Part shown: positions 26,307-35,276 of the stretch, piece by piece
Layout: every line of letters starts with the position of its first letter
Numbering within the stretch: the stretch's first letter is position 1
Translations under genes and position numbers: made by a program
The notes under the pieces: generated by a model
Told to the model about the DNA's origin: nothing
The model's input: only the letters and a program-made list of their open reading frames with translations
Databases searched by the model: none
DNA from: a virus
Length of the DNA: 43,506 nt
Reading direction: 5' to 3' (one strand)
IMG/VR virus record: IMGVR_UViG_3300023223_000185
Location: 1 to 43,506 of that record

Positions 26307-27109
26307 TTGGTCACTCGCATATCTTGAACAGGGTTCGTAAAGGTAGTAAGGGTATCATCAAACTTGAACTCACTGTTCGGGAACCGATTAGTGTTCGTAA
26401 CCGTCTTGGTTTTATCGTTCAGGGTGAAATCTGTTGTACCGCCGCGAAGGTTAAGTGTTGCAATTGTTCCCGCAAAATTGTAATTGAGTAACCCGCTATA
26501 AACATCCGCGATTGTGACGGTCGCTATATCCTGAGTCAATGTGCCTCCGTCAATAATCGCATTTGTGACAGCCGCATTGTTTGCTACGATCCCGCCCCAC
26601 ATTCTCAGGTTCGTTGTGGCAACGGTACCGCCAGACTGAATAGTTACATTGGCATCAGTCTGTCGATTATTCACCCAACCAATTTCTAGATCAGCTATCG
26701 TTCCGGTAGAACTTTTGATTACCACATTGCCTCTAAGGATAATCACTTTAGTTAATGTATCCCCATCCAATGTAACTACCGTACTCGCGCTAGCGCATCG
26801 AATAATAACCAAATCCGTCGTACCGCCACCGTCTTTGTAATGAAATGGCTGACCGCCAAACATCTTTACAAGATCGGAACTGATTTCTAGCGGCGTACCA
26901 TCGGCACCTACCGCGCCGCCGTATCCCTTGTCTACAAAGAGCACATCCAAATCAATAGCAGTAAGACCTGCCATGTTCGTTGTCATGGATTGGCTATTCG
27001 TTGACGGCAATAACAAGCTATCGTTATTTGCGGGCGTTGCCGCCGTATCATAAGAGCTTATAGCAGTTACATCACCGTCAGCACTTGTCCAAACTATATT
27101 AATTGCCAT
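26303..27109 (-). CDS. 268-aa β-helix-like tail protein
   Basis: Starts MAINIVWTSADGD. Related in layout to the gene at 28263: both open W-x-S/G-x-D-G-D, have SNMxG/TNMAG, then (LF)V/IEKGY. The C-terminal half has short repeating strands (VTIQSGGTVATTNLRMWGGIV, NAIIDGGTLTQDIATVTI) that fit a right-handed β-helix. A fibre or depolymerase scaffold is possible, but no catalytic residues are evident. Confidence 0.7.
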   Translation of the reverse strand: MAINIVWTSADGDVTAISSYDTAATPANNDSLLLPSTNSQSMTTNMAGLTAIDLDVLFVDKGYGGAVGADGTPLEISSDLVKMFGGQPFHYKDGGGTTDLVIIRCASASTVVTLDGDTLTKVIILRGNVVIKSSTGTIADLEIGWVNNRQTDANVTIQSGGTVATTNLRMWGGIVANNAAVTNAIIDGGTLTQDIATVTIADVYSGLLNYNFAGTIATLNLRGGTTDFTLNDKTKTVTNTNRFPNSEFKFDDTLTTFTNPVQDMRVTK

Positions 27110-27120
27110 TGGTTAATCCT

Positions 27121-28263
27121 TTATTCGCCTCTGTCTATTCTGGATACTTCTACTACTAAGTCCTCATCACCAATTATTACTGCACTGGGTGTAGTTTCTA
27201 AAACCGCGACAGTCTTTGTACCAGACGATTGACTAAAATCTAAAACTCCACCCAACAAAACCCAACCCGTCCCGTCCGCATTGGCGATATTTGTCCCGCC
27301 AAATAAAACCATGCTAGCTAGCGTGCTTACGTTTTGCGTATACTGACCACCGTTTTGCCATAGATCGGTAACGGCAGCCGACACGTCAGCCGTGCCATCA
27401 CTCATATAAAATCTAATCAACGTACCCGCACTTGATGGCGCTTCAAATAACGCTTGCGATGATAGAAGCCAAACCCCGCTAAGATTTGCGGTAGAATTAT
27501 AAACAACCTTTCCAGATGTAATCTCTACATGCAAACTTACGGCAGCGGACCCAGATATAGTTACAGCGTTGGTGAAGTTACTGGAATCACAGATAATCCT
27601 AGGCGATGCCGCTGTAGATGGTGACCAGTAAAACGTCCCTGACCCTTTGTGTACTGTTCTCGTGGTCCCCATCACGGCAGGGGTACCGCTGGACATAATA
27701 TCTTTTGCGTAACCTTTTTCTATGAATAACAATGCGGGCTTAACGCCGTTAGCTGCCCCTGATTGCATTGTTCCACTAGCCCACCCAGCATTTGCAAGGG
27801 TTTCCGTTGTTACTATAGAGTTGCCCGCTGTACCTGCCGTCTTTGCTACCGCGTCCATATTATCAGCCGCATCATCGGCAATAGCTCTCGCGGTAGGATG
27901 TATCGTTGTACTTGCTGCATAAGTTGATCCAGAGCCGGAGGTTAAATTTATTGCAGAAGTTAGATTATCCCTTGAAGCTTGCGCGTCTACACCGATTAAT
28001 ACGTTGCCATCAACATCGGTGAGTGATGTTTGAAAAGTATACGTCTTGACATCAATGACAACCGTTTCATTGTTACCTGCGTTGCCGGTAAAGATTAGAA
28101 CCTGTGCCGCTGGTTCTGATCCCATATTAGACGTAATCGCTTGCGTGGATGTTTTAGGAATTACCTGGGTGTCGCCATCCCTGGCCAATCCGTTATCCCA
28201 ATTGCTACCTAATGCAGCGTCACCATCTACACCAGTCCAGTTAGTTGTTATCGTTGTGCCCAT
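27121..28263 (-). CDS. 380-aa β-structured tail protein (short form)
   Basis: I place the main start at ATG 28263 because AAAAGGAG lies 8 nt before it. The protein begins MGTTITTNWTGVDGDAALGS and shares N-W ... D-G-D ... IP ... SNMG ... LLFIEKGY with its downstream neighbour, so the two are paralogues. The middle has a serine/alanine-rich β-repeat. The frame is open a further 44 codons upstream to ATG 28395 (see the separate entry). Confidence 0.75.
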   Translation of the reverse strand: MGTTITTNWTGVDGDAALGSNWDNGLARDGDTQVIPKTSTQAITSNMGSEPAAQVLIFTGNAGNNETVVIDVKTYTFQTSLTDVDGNVLIGVDAQASRDNLTSAINLTSGSGSTYAASTTIHPTARAIADDAADNMDAVAKTAGTAGNSIVTTETLANAGWASGTMQSGAANGVKPALLFIEKGYAKDIMSSGTPAVMGTTRTVHKGSGTFYWSPSTAASPRIICDSSNFTNAVTISGSAAVSLHVEITSGKVVYNSTANLSGVWLLSSQALFEAPSSAGTLIRFYMSDGTADVSAAVTDLWQNGGQYTQNVSTLASMVLFGGTNIANADGTGWVLLGGVLDFSQSSGTKTVAVLETTPSAVIIGDEDLVVEVSRIDRGE

Positions 28264-28395
28264 ACGTCGCACTCCTTTTATCTGTTTAAGTTCTCGCCGA
28301 TACGTCTGCCGAGCATAATCGACAAGATTCACCTCTTGACCATGTACTGGAACGACCAAAATCCATAGAATTATCCAGCGTAATACAATACGCAT
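28264..28395 (-). CDS. in-frame signal-peptide extension of the tail protein
   Basis: From ATG 28395, MRIVLRWIILWILVVPVHGQ forms a textbook signal peptide. About 20 charged residues (TYRRELKQIKGVRR) then run without stop into the MGTT start of the tail protein. Either a secreted long form is made from the same frame as the virion form, or the extension is a separate small gene that lost its stop. The overlap with the previous stop (TGATT) favours translation. Confidence 0.5.
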
Positions 28396-28397
28396 AA

Positions 28398-29330
28398 TCA
28401 AATAATCCCCCCGCCCATGCCGCCTGCTAAATGACGAGGCGGTAGGTGTGTTGTAACAAGTTCAATCCCGAGCCTGTTGATAACTTTATAGTGATAAAGT
28501 CTCCTCGGACCTTCGCCCGCGACGAATAGGTTTTCTCTATCACCTCCGCAATCTACGGCTGTTTCTTGTCCACTATCTTCATCGATACGATAGAGTCTTC
28601 TACCAATCCACGTTCTTGATTGCGTATCGTTTATAGACACATATATTCCGCTTTGCCCGCCGCCGCCGATTACATAAGTAGTGCTGGAATCCCCTCCACC
28701 ACCCCTAGCCTTTTCAAAGCCGTATTTTTCTGTAAGATGAGGGGTTCCAATTAACGCCCATTGTCCGTCGCTTCCAACATTATTAGGGTCTAAATACAAA
28801 ACAAAGTGCAAAGAGTCAGATCGCCTGTCAACAAAAACAATGACGATATTTTCGTCACCACCAACACCAACAATACTACCCCACTCTCTCGGCAAGTCCC
28901 ATGTATCAACGATGTGCAATGTTTCTGCATTGATACGTGATATTCTAAATGGGTCATCGAATTCGTTTACACCAACACTCTGTGCCACATAGACCACTTT
29001 TTTATTACCACCAGTACCAACGATGAAATTGCTCGATAAAAACACAAATCGTCCGGGATTCATGGACATTGTTTCCAAGTCCATTTCATACAGAATGTTA
29101 TCATTAGGAGTAAGGGGGGAATCGCCGTACCATACACCGGTGGGTTGAGCAGATTTTCCTCCCGTCCCACCTTGCGACGGATCATTCACAATCTGCCGGA
29201 TAGGAGCAACGCCCTTGGTAATCCGTTGTACCGCATCGATGACCCTGTTGTATTTGCGTGCGGATATTGGCTGTCCTGCTACAGCATTATCCAACTCACT
29301 AATCGCAGCATCGGTAACTTGCTTAACCAT
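28398..29330 (-). CDS. 310-aa tail-tip protein
   Basis: N-terminal 40 residues are helical (DAAISELDNAVAGQPISARKYNRVIDAVQR, the 'VIDAVN' pattern common in phage baseplate proteins). The rest has regular WD-like or propeller-like strands (RFVFLSSNFIVGTGG ... TWDLPREWGSIVGVGGDENIVIVF) and Gly-rich loops (GGGGDSST, GGGGQSG), ending AGGMGGGII. A β-propeller adhesin is possible. Confidence 0.65.
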   Translation of the reverse strand: MVKQVTDAAISELDNAVAGQPISARKYNRVIDAVQRITKGVAPIRQIVNDPSQGGTGGKSAQPTGVWYGDSPLTPNDNILYEMDLETMSMNPGRFVFLSSNFIVGTGGNKKVVYVAQSVGVNEFDDPFRISRINAETLHIVDTWDLPREWGSIVGVGGDENIVIVFVDRRSDSLHFVLYLDPNNVGSDGQWALIGTPHLTEKYGFEKARGGGGDSSTTYVIGGGGQSGIYVSINDTQSRTWIGRRLYRIDEDSGQETAVDCGGDRENLFVAGEGPRRLYHYKVINRLGIELVTTHLPPRHLAGGMGGGII

Positions 29331-30292
29331 TAAAGCTCTCCCAAACTAAGAAGAGCGAATTCAGTAGCCCTGTAAACACGTATGCCGTCTTTTACCCCGT
29401 TAGATTCTATAAAATTACCACATGGCCTATCGCCTGCCAATGAAACATCGCTTGGCGGCTTGCCTGTTTCGGGATCAATATAAACAATCGTGGCGTCCCA
29501 TGTTTCCTCAATAGCCGTGCTGTCTTCACTAAGTAATCGCTGAGGGGCTTTAATGAATTCATAGGTCACGTTCATCGTTTGTTGCAAGTCATCAGAGATC
29601 GCGTGTATACGACTCACAAGCCATGTCCGTGGCCCGCTACCAAATATAATATCGCTATTAATAGTGCCAACATATCTTTGCGCCTTGGTACTTATTCCTA
29701 AGTTCTCGCCATCTATCGTGGTCACTACGGTTTCACGCCTACGATAAATAAGCGTGGTCATAGGTATTTGAATCTCGACCATGCCGCCTTGGGTTCTTAG
29801 TTCGGAGGCGTCCGGGGTGCCATCGCCATCCGTATCTACCTGTTGTATATAATCAACAAATATCGCACATCCATCAACGTCAAGGTTTGTTTGCAACGTC
29901 TGTAACGTGGTCGATACTTCCAGCGTGGGTACGGCTTCACCGCTAGGCTCATTAAGAAAGTCCCCTGTATTACCGCTGGTACTAGGGACGCCCCACGTCA
30001 CCGCAACCAAGGCTTTTGTGTTATTATCTCCCAATAAAGTCGCATCAACATTGGTGACGAATATCGTAGGATTGAAGGGGTGTGCGTCGCCGTGTCGTGG
30101 GATATTAGGTGCTATCGTAGCTAAGAGTAATACTTCATCCTTCGCACCTACTATGTTATGCACCTGATACGATTGCGTTATAACCACGCCGCTGTCGGTA
30201 ACAGAAACACGGTTAGTACCTTCAAGGACATTTGTAATCGTATCGCCCGCTCTGGATTTTCTATCTCGTTGTGTTAATCGTGTTGTTGGCAT
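29330..30292 (-). CDS. 320-aa tail protein with EF-hand-like loop
   Basis: Directly after the tape measure gene. It overlaps both neighbours (TAATG). Residues about 155-167 read VDTDGDGTPDASEL, a Ca-binding EF-hand/dockerin-type loop (D-x-D-x-D-G-x-x-D-x-x-E). The rest is β-rich (VEIQIPMTTLIYRRRETVV). The position suggests a distal tail or baseplate hub protein; no enzymatic motif is seen. Confidence 0.7.
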   Translation of the reverse strand: MPTTRLTQRDRKSRAGDTITNVLEGTNRVSVTDSGVVITQSYQVHNIVGAKDEVLLLATIAPNIPRHGDAHPFNPTIFVTNVDATLLGDNNTKALVAVTWGVPSTSGNTGDFLNEPSGEAVPTLEVSTTLQTLQTNLDVDGCAIFVDYIQQVDTDGDGTPDASELRTQGGMVEIQIPMTTLIYRRRETVVTTIDGENLGISTKAQRYVGTINSDIIFGSGPRTWLVSRIHAISDDLQQTMNVTYEFIKAPQRLLSEDSTAIEETWDATIVYIDPETGKPPSDVSLAGDRPCGNFIESNGVKDGIRVYRATEFALLSLGEL

Positions 30293-32298
30293 TATGCAGC
30301 GAATACCCCCTCTGTTGGCCCAAAAGTATTCATTACGACCTGCTGGAGTAGTGCATTCGTCTTATCTATTTGTTTCGATACAATGGGTTGCGGTTTATTC
30401 GCCCTGCCAGATAATCCACCTATACCAAACCGCGATAAAGATATTTGCCTGGCTTCACCGCTCTTGGCTCGACTTAAACCCGTTACCAACGTCTTATCCA
30501 ATATATCTTTAGATTGTTTAACTGCACGGTTGAATGTATCCTGACTTATAAACCCTTCCTTCAATAGTTCGATATATTTTTCCATGTTCGTGTTATGTAT
30601 CTCAAACGGATTGCGAGTACGGTCAAACAATCTTGACGCTTCCCGCTGCGATTTGTTCATATTATCCAAAGCATCCTCAGCGCGCTTTATAGTATCTACT
30701 AAATTAAGAGCTTCCCGCAGTGCTTCAACGTCACCTAGTCCGCCTGTTTTGCTGAATAGCTCTAATAGCTTTAATTTTTCGAGCGTTTTATCAGTAGCGC
30801 CTACGTTTTGCATCTTTTCTTTAAGTTTGTCTAATTTTTCACCAAACGTATCAACAGCCCTTGATGCCTCGCTAAACACAAATCCGTTATTGCCAGTTGA
30901 TTCTGCAACACTGTCTATAGCTGCCGACAATTCTAAAGCCTTGTCAGCCGCAACTCCATAATCAAAAGCGCCGTCTTTCGTTAGCTTATTAAATCGTGCC
31001 TGTATATCAGCTACGGTTCGCAATTCATTTGCTGACAAATTAGTTGGCCTACCTTTAGCATCCCGTAATGGTTGCGTCGTAGGACTGAAACTAAATCCCT
31101 TACTGAACAGATCGTCAAACGCTACAAACTCAAAAGCAGTTTTTAAGAAGGAAGTCATACCTTTAGTAAGGTCTGCAAGCCCCTCCACGAATGGCCGTAA
31201 GTTTTGACCCGCATCAATAAAGGATGCATTAAGTTCTGCCATCGCCTCCTGCATTGGCGTCATTTGTTTACTTGCTACAGTTTCGGTAGTGCCACCTGCT
31301 TTGCGTAACTCTTTTTCGTACTCGCGTATTCTGTCGGACATGCCAATAAGTGTTTGTATGAAAATAACGGATTTGTCGCTGAAACCTAATTGTAGCAGTG
31401 TAGCTTTTGCCTGTATGTCATTTAATCCCGCCAGTGCGTTTTCTACATCACCGATAATATCGGCTAAGTTGCGCATGTTACCTTCGGTATTGAAAACAGC
31501 TATGCCTGCACGCTCAAATTTATCGGAAAACTTGATCGACTTGGTACTAAGATCGCGTAATACGATACTTAACGCTGTACCCGCATCGGATGATTTAATA
31601 CCCTGGTCGGCAAACGCAGCTAGAACAGCCACGCCCTCTTCTATATCTTTATTGATTATCTTTAGCGATGCACCTGCTTTGTTAGTTAGCGCCTCACTGA
31701 ATTGTTGCACACTAGCATTTGCAAGCGTATTCGCCTTGACTAGAGTATCAGCAACACGCCGCATGTTTACCATATTGCGTTTAACATCATCAACAGTCAA
31801 TCCTAACGCGGACTGTGCATCAGTAACGAGGTCTGTGGCTAAAGATAAATCAAACATGCCCGCTTGCGCAAACTTGGCCACAAAAGGTAGGGCAGCTATG
31901 GCTTGCTCTGCTTTCAGTCCTGCCGACGCTAAGAAGAAATAAGCCTTGGCCGCTTCCTGTGCAGAGAACACAGTAACACGTGCAACGTCTATAGCTGTCT
32001 GGCGCATGGTTTCTTGCAGGCCCGTTCGCACATCACCCATAATGGCGAGTGACCCCAGCATTGCCCTATCGAAATCTTCAACGGCTCTAGTTAATTTAAC
32101 AAAACCAGCAACAGCAGCAGCGGGGCCAGCAATACTCGCCAAGGCGCGGATATTGGACGCGGCTATCTTGGAACTAAATGATGCATTTTTAGATGCTTTA
32201 GAAAAGCCCAGCAATGATCTAGTAGCGCCACGAATACCTTTAACAAATTTACTTGTTCTGGCTGTTAATGATACACTAAGTGTTGCTATGGTTGCCAT
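30292..32298 (-). CDS. tape measure protein (TP901 type)
   Basis: A 668-aa protein. N-terminal ~60 residues are Ala/Ser/Lys-rich (TARTSKFVKGIRGATRSLLGF). Residues about 65-340 contain the TP901-like core: VEDFDRAMLGSLAIMG, ATAIDVARVTVFSAQEAAKAYF-type segments, LASAGLKAEQAIAALP, TNKAGASLKIINKD and DIQAKATLLQLGFSDKS. The remainder is coiled coil. It sets tail length. 668 aa would predict a tail of about 100 nm by the usual 1.5 Å per residue rule (estimate). It follows the G/T chaperones directly (1 nt). Confidence 0.92.
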   Translation of the reverse strand: MATIATLSVSLTARTSKFVKGIRGATRSLLGFSKASKNASFSSKIAASNIRALASIAGPAAAVAGFVKLTRAVEDFDRAMLGSLAIMGDVRTGLQETMRQTAIDVARVTVFSAQEAAKAYFFLASAGLKAEQAIAALPFVAKFAQAGMFDLSLATDLVTDAQSALGLTVDDVKRNMVNMRRVADTLVKANTLANASVQQFSEALTNKAGASLKIINKDIEEGVAVLAAFADQGIKSSDAGTALSIVLRDLSTKSIKFSDKFERAGIAVFNTEGNMRNLADIIGDVENALAGLNDIQAKATLLQLGFSDKSVIFIQTLIGMSDRIREYEKELRKAGGTTETVASKQMTPMQEAMAELNASFIDAGQNLRPFVEGLADLTKGMTSFLKTAFEFVAFDDLFSKGFSFSPTTQPLRDAKGRPTNLSANELRTVADIQARFNKLTKDGAFDYGVAADKALELSAAIDSVAESTGNNGFVFSEASRAVDTFGEKLDKLKEKMQNVGATDKTLEKLKLLELFSKTGGLGDVEALREALNLVDTIKRAEDALDNMNKSQREASRLFDRTRNPFEIHNTNMEKYIELLKEGFISQDTFNRAVKQSKDILDKTLVTGLSRAKSGEARQISLSRFGIGGLSGRANKPQPIVSKQIDKTNALLQQVVMNTFGPTEGVFAA

Positions 32299-32299
32299 G

Positions 32300-32628
32300 T
32301 TACTTACTCGGCGGCTCCTTGCCGGATAACGAAGTCAAGAAAGCCGCTATATGCTCATTCGATTGCCGTTTTATCGCACTTTTTAATTTAGGAATAAAAT
32401 CATCGATCCTGAATCGCCTTTGATTTTTGGCTCTGTGCGCATTGGCTATTACACACGATGTAATGGCCTGCCTGAGATTAGATAATTCATCGCCAAACGA
32501 ATTCAGCTTGTAGTATTCCATCCATTCATAAAAAAGACGCAGAGGTAAGCGTTCTAGCATTCCATCTACGTCTACCTCGCCCATGACCAGCGCGAGTTTG
32601 AAAGCAAATTCCCGCACTGGGCTAATTA
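32300..32628 (-). CDS. tail assembly chaperone T part (made as G-T fusion)
   Basis: The frame is in -1 register to G. It has FAFKLALVMGEVDVDGMLERLPLRLFYEWMEYY, the layout of phage tail chaperone T (helix, D-x-M-L-x-R-x, then W-M-x-Y). Its own GTG at 32617 lacks a ribosome-binding site. The slippery A-AAA-AAC at 32629-32635 leads in frame through L-I-S-P-V into it, so it is most likely made as a G-T fusion that guides the tape measure. Confidence 0.85.
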
Positions 32629-32973
32629 GTTTTTTCCCGCGTCGTCCCCAATCCCGTTTAAGTCCATTAACTCTGTAACAATATCCTGTATAGGTGCTAA
32701 CGGGCCTCCCAATAAATGCTTCTTGCTATCGCCATTGAAAATACGTTTACCTTTGGCATCGCAGGCACCCATAATACACCACTCGACCATCGCATTAGCC
32801 GTACCCATATCACCCTTTGTTGCGTCTGCGATACGCTGCACGTCGTCTATTTCCGATGCGCGCATAGTACGTACATACACAAAAGATTCACTGCCCCACA
32901 CAGGTGTCATCACCTTTTTGACTTTGGGGTTATTGGCTATACGAGCAATGTTTGCACGGGTTACAACTGGCAT
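32626..32973 (-). CDS. tail assembly chaperone G
   Basis: The start is ATG 32973 (MPVVTRANIARIANNPKVKK), decided by AAAGGAGG 4 nt before it, not 33006. A 115-aa acidic/helical protein (ASEIDDVQRIADATKGDMGTANAM). It precedes T and the tape measure, as in many siphophages. Its stop immediately follows the slippery site. Confidence 0.85.
   Translation of the reverse strand: MPVVTRANIARIANNPKVKKVMTPVWGSESFVYVRTMRASEIDDVQRIADATKGDMGTANAMVEWCIMGACDAKGKRIFNGDSKKHLLGGPLAPIQDIVTELMDLNGIGDDAGKN
32629..32635 (-). promoter_or_regulatory. -1 frameshift heptamer A-AAA-AAC
   Basis: On the minus strand, codons GGA-AAA-AAC-TAA end gene G. The heptamer A AAA AAC lies in the X XXY YYZ phase directly before the stop. 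A -1 slip reads AAA-AAA-CTA-ATT and enters the T frame. This is the standard arrangement for G/GT expression. Confidence 0.9.
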
Positions 32974-32983
32974 AAAACCTCCT

Positions 32984-33376
32984 TTAAGGTGTTGAATCGT
33001 ATACACATCGTACGTCGAATGTTGCGGTAGAGCCGCTGGCGTTGGTTAAAAACATAGCCGTAATATCTGTTGCCAAAGTATTCGTGAAGTAACTTCCTAA
33101 ATACCAAATATACGGATTGTCCGCAGTCAATGCTATCGTCTCAGTAGGCGCACTGGAGCTATTTATTTCAAGTGTAATGTTTTGTGTTGAATTGATATAG
33201 ATAGACTGAATGGCGCTTACGTCTATCGATATAACCTCCAACTGATCTGTTACAGAATCCGCTACAGTTGTAGAAATAATGTTGGCCTCACCCGTGCCAG
33301 AAAACGATTGGTTCTTAGCTACGGGATTCGGTCCACCATTCGCCCATGACCTTGTTAATGTATGTGTTGTAGCCAT
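32984..33376 (-). CDS. 130-aa tail-associated protein
   Basis: β-rich, Thr/Ser-rich (SQNITLEINSSSAPTETIALTA). It overlaps the upstream gene by 1 nt. Position between the tube and chaperone genes suggests a minor tail or tube-decoration protein. Related patterns are common in Ig-like virion additions, but no family is certain. Confidence 0.6.
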   Translation of the reverse strand: MATTHTLTRSWANGGPNPVAKNQSFSGTGEANIISTTVADSVTDQLEVISIDVSAIQSIYINSTQNITLEINSSSAPTETIALTADNPYIWYLGSYFTNTLATDITAMFLTNASGSTATFDVRCVYDSTP

Positions 33377-33684
33377 TATTTTTTACCCTTTTTTTTAGCC
33401 TTTGTTTTTTTCAATTCGTATCCGTGCGCACCCGGTAATTGACAAAGAACAATCCCGTCACGTTCTCCATCCTTGGGTTGCGCGCATCTGAATCGGTATA
33501 CCCCGTGATATTTTCCGTCTGTATGCAAACTCCCCGCAAATCCAAGAAAGAATAAGGAACCGGACGCCCAAACATCATTACCGATTTGATAATCGTCGCT
33601 GTTGACGGTAAATCGTTTATTGAATACATCCTTCAGTTGATCCTTTGTATCTATAATCACTGGGGATTCCATATAGTCGCTCAT
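33376..33684 (-). CDS. 102-aa small protein in tail module
   Basis: Starts MSDYMESPVIIDTKDQLKDVF and ends in a lysine-rich tail (KKTKAKKKGKK). The middle is β-type (WASGSLFFLGFAGSL). Possible minor tail protein. No family is recognised. Confidence 0.55.
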   Translation of the reverse strand: MSDYMESPVIIDTKDQLKDVFNKRFTVNSDDYQIGNDVWASGSLFFLGFAGSLHTDGKYHGVYRFRCAQPKDGERDGIVLCQLPGAHGYELKKTKAKKKGKK

Positions 33685-33693
33685 TACTCACCT

Positions 33694-34074
33694 TTAAGTA
33701 ACAGTCCAATCACCGCTGCATGTAATCGACAAACTGGCTACCGATTTTTCCTCATCGGCAACCGTAAAATCGAATCCAGATAAATGGCCACTTACGGACC
33801 ACGAATTATTGCCCGCCCCATTGGGTACAACGATAGTAATCGTTTCATTGGCGCCGTTGATAGGGGGTTTAGTACCCATTAAAAAATTAGTATCCAGTTC
33901 AATAGTACTGCCAAAGCGATCAGCAGGCAGCATATCATTTGCCGTTGTCGTCCCCAAGTGACTACTATCAACGGAGGCATTACGTTCCCAGCTACCGTCA
34001 ATTGTCAGTATCTCTGCATTGTATCCACTCGTACCAAATGTTACCGTTGCGCCTGTTCCGATGTCGGTAGCCAT
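33694..34074 (-). CDS. major tail tube protein
   Basis: A 126-aa protein: MATDIGTGATVTFGTSGYNAEILTIDGSWERN-type opening, then SSHLGTTTANDMLPADRF, a GxE...SSHM/LGTT signature that I recognise from tail tube proteins of siphophages with small tubes. The latter half is β (ITIVVPNGAGNNSWSVSGHL). Position after the tail-completion gene and before the chaperones agrees. Confidence 0.8.
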   Translation of the reverse strand: MATDIGTGATVTFGTSGYNAEILTIDGSWERNASVDSSHLGTTTANDMLPADRFGSTIELDTNFLMGTKPPINGANETITIVVPNGAGNNSWSVSGHLSGFDFTVADEEKSVASLSITCSGDWTVT

Positions 34075-34085
34075 ATGCTACTCCT

Positions 34086-34511
34086 TTATAAAGATGGCAC
34101 TGTATCCGTATGCCAAAACAACCAAGACTGATTCACTCCAGATATACTTTCAGATTGTTCGCTACTTGCAGCAGGTTCAATCGTGTCAATCGCACTACTC
34201 AAATGCGAAGTCCTTACATTGGCCGTTACTACCGTTCCCATCGTTCCGTGAAACCCATCAATCGCGTTCCTCACGGATTCAGCCACCGCTTCGGCGTCTT
34301 TAGGCTTCTTGGCGTAAGACGTTATCTGCATGTCACGCCGGGTTAAGCCATTCGCACCACCCATGTGATGATCGTGGTCGCCGCCTATTTGATTAATTAC
34401 AATCGCAGGTAACGATCTACTTTCCGGTGTTACACCGTAAAATACCTTCGTACCCACCAAAGCACTTACTCCGGCGTTATCTTTAAGTTGTTCAAACAAA
34501 GCATCCTTCAT
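34086..34511 (-). CDS. tail completion/terminator (DUF3168-like)
   Basis: A 141-aa protein: ALFEQLKDNAGVSALVGTKVFYGVTPE ... LPAIVINQIGGDHDHHMGGANGLTRRDMQITSYAK. The pattern L-x-x-x-x-x-V-S-x-L-V-G-x-(R/K)-V ... P-x-x-P-A-I-V matches the DUF3168 family (HK97 gp10-neighbour tail terminator). It caps the tail tube before head joining. Confidence 0.85.
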   Translation of the reverse strand: MKDALFEQLKDNAGVSALVGTKVFYGVTPESRSLPAIVINQIGGDHDHHMGGANGLTRRDMQITSYAKKPKDAEAVAESVRNAIDGFHGTMGTVVTANVRTSHLSSAIDTIEPAASSEQSESISGVNQSWLFWHTDTVPSL

Positions 34512-34516
34512 ACTTA

Positions 34517-34960
34517 TTACTTTTTAGCTTCCCGGATGATACCACTCGCTATTTCGCGTCGAATGATACCCATAGTCTGTGTTCTGTTGCTATCCACCGT
34601 GTCGCGTATAAACTTTTGCGGAGGCGCGTTTCTGGTACCTAATTCTATATTCGCGGGCCAATATGATTTATCACTATCAGCTATATCTAATTCCTGCCGT
34701 CTCGGCGTTATGATTTCAACTCCAAGGCGCGAGCGCGAGCGCTTAACGGATTTTATTTTCATACCTCTTCTAAGACGATCGGTATGTTCTCCAGTAACAC
34801 GTATCTCACCAATAGCATGTTTTATAGATGTCAATAACGGCTTAGCAGCCTTCCGCATGGACTGGCGTACAACTTTTTTCTGTACCCGATTCGGCAACTT
34901 GTTGAGTTTCCTTGTTAATGCCTTATCACCCAGAAGCGATATATCAATTATGCCAGCCAT
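34517..34960 (-). CDS. HK97 gp10-like neck protein
   Basis: The start is ATG 34960 (MAGIIDISLLGDKALTRKLNKLP) with AGAAGG before it, preferred over the GTG at 34978. The basic, helix-rich N-terminus (VQKKVVRQSMRKAAKPLLTSI) and the G-T-R-N-A-P-P-x-K/P-F-I-R motif are typical of the HK97 gp10/minor tail family that links head and tail. Confidence 0.85.
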   Translation of the reverse strand: MAGIIDISLLGDKALTRKLNKLPNRVQKKVVRQSMRKAAKPLLTSIKHAIGEIRVTGEHTDRLRRGMKIKSVKRSRSRLGVEIITPRRQELDIADSDKSYWPANIELGTRNAPPQKFIRDTVDSNRTQTMGIIRREIASGIIREAKK

Positions 34961-35274
34961 TACACCTTCTCTTTGCACATCAATTGCATACGCCGATTAC
35001 GCTCATCCGTATTCAACATACTCACGATATTGAATATCCTTGACCCGAATAACAACCGATGATTAGGCGTTAATCCCGCAAAGTTACGGATAATAATCTT
35101 ATGCGTAGCCGTGCTTTGCTCCTGGTCCGCTACAATCGTTTCATCGCCACTGAGAGGCGTAATAGACGCCCTGACCGTTGCATCCGTCGCCCACGAATAA
35201 TCAACATTGTATGAGTCCCGCGACTCGGTAGACGATTGAATCGCTACCGAATGACGTAGCTCGCCAGCACGCAT
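34960..35274 (-). CDS. head-tail joining (stopper) protein
   Basis: Start at 35274 (MRAGELRHSVAIQSS), the family start, although ATG 35298 is also open. M-x-A-G-x-L-(R/K)-(H/K)-x-V-x-I-Q is the Phage_H_T_join/SPP1 gp16 motif. Pattern VRASITPLSG...VADQEQSTATHKIIIR follows. It closes the connector below the portal. Confidence 0.85.
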   Translation of the reverse strand: MRAGELRHSVAIQSSTESRDSYNVDYSWATDATVRASITPLSGDETIVADQEQSTATHKIIIRNFAGLTPNHRLLFGSRIFNIVSMLNTDERNRRMQLMCKEKV

Positions 35275-35276
35275 AC

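Noticed and set aside
31289-32329. Long plus-strand frames opposite the tape measure gene
   Set aside because: They are antisense shadows of a well-supported coding frame, without ribosome-binding sites.
34488-35033. 181-codon plus-strand frame
   Set aside because: Antisense to the gp10-like and joining-protein genes, which match known families.
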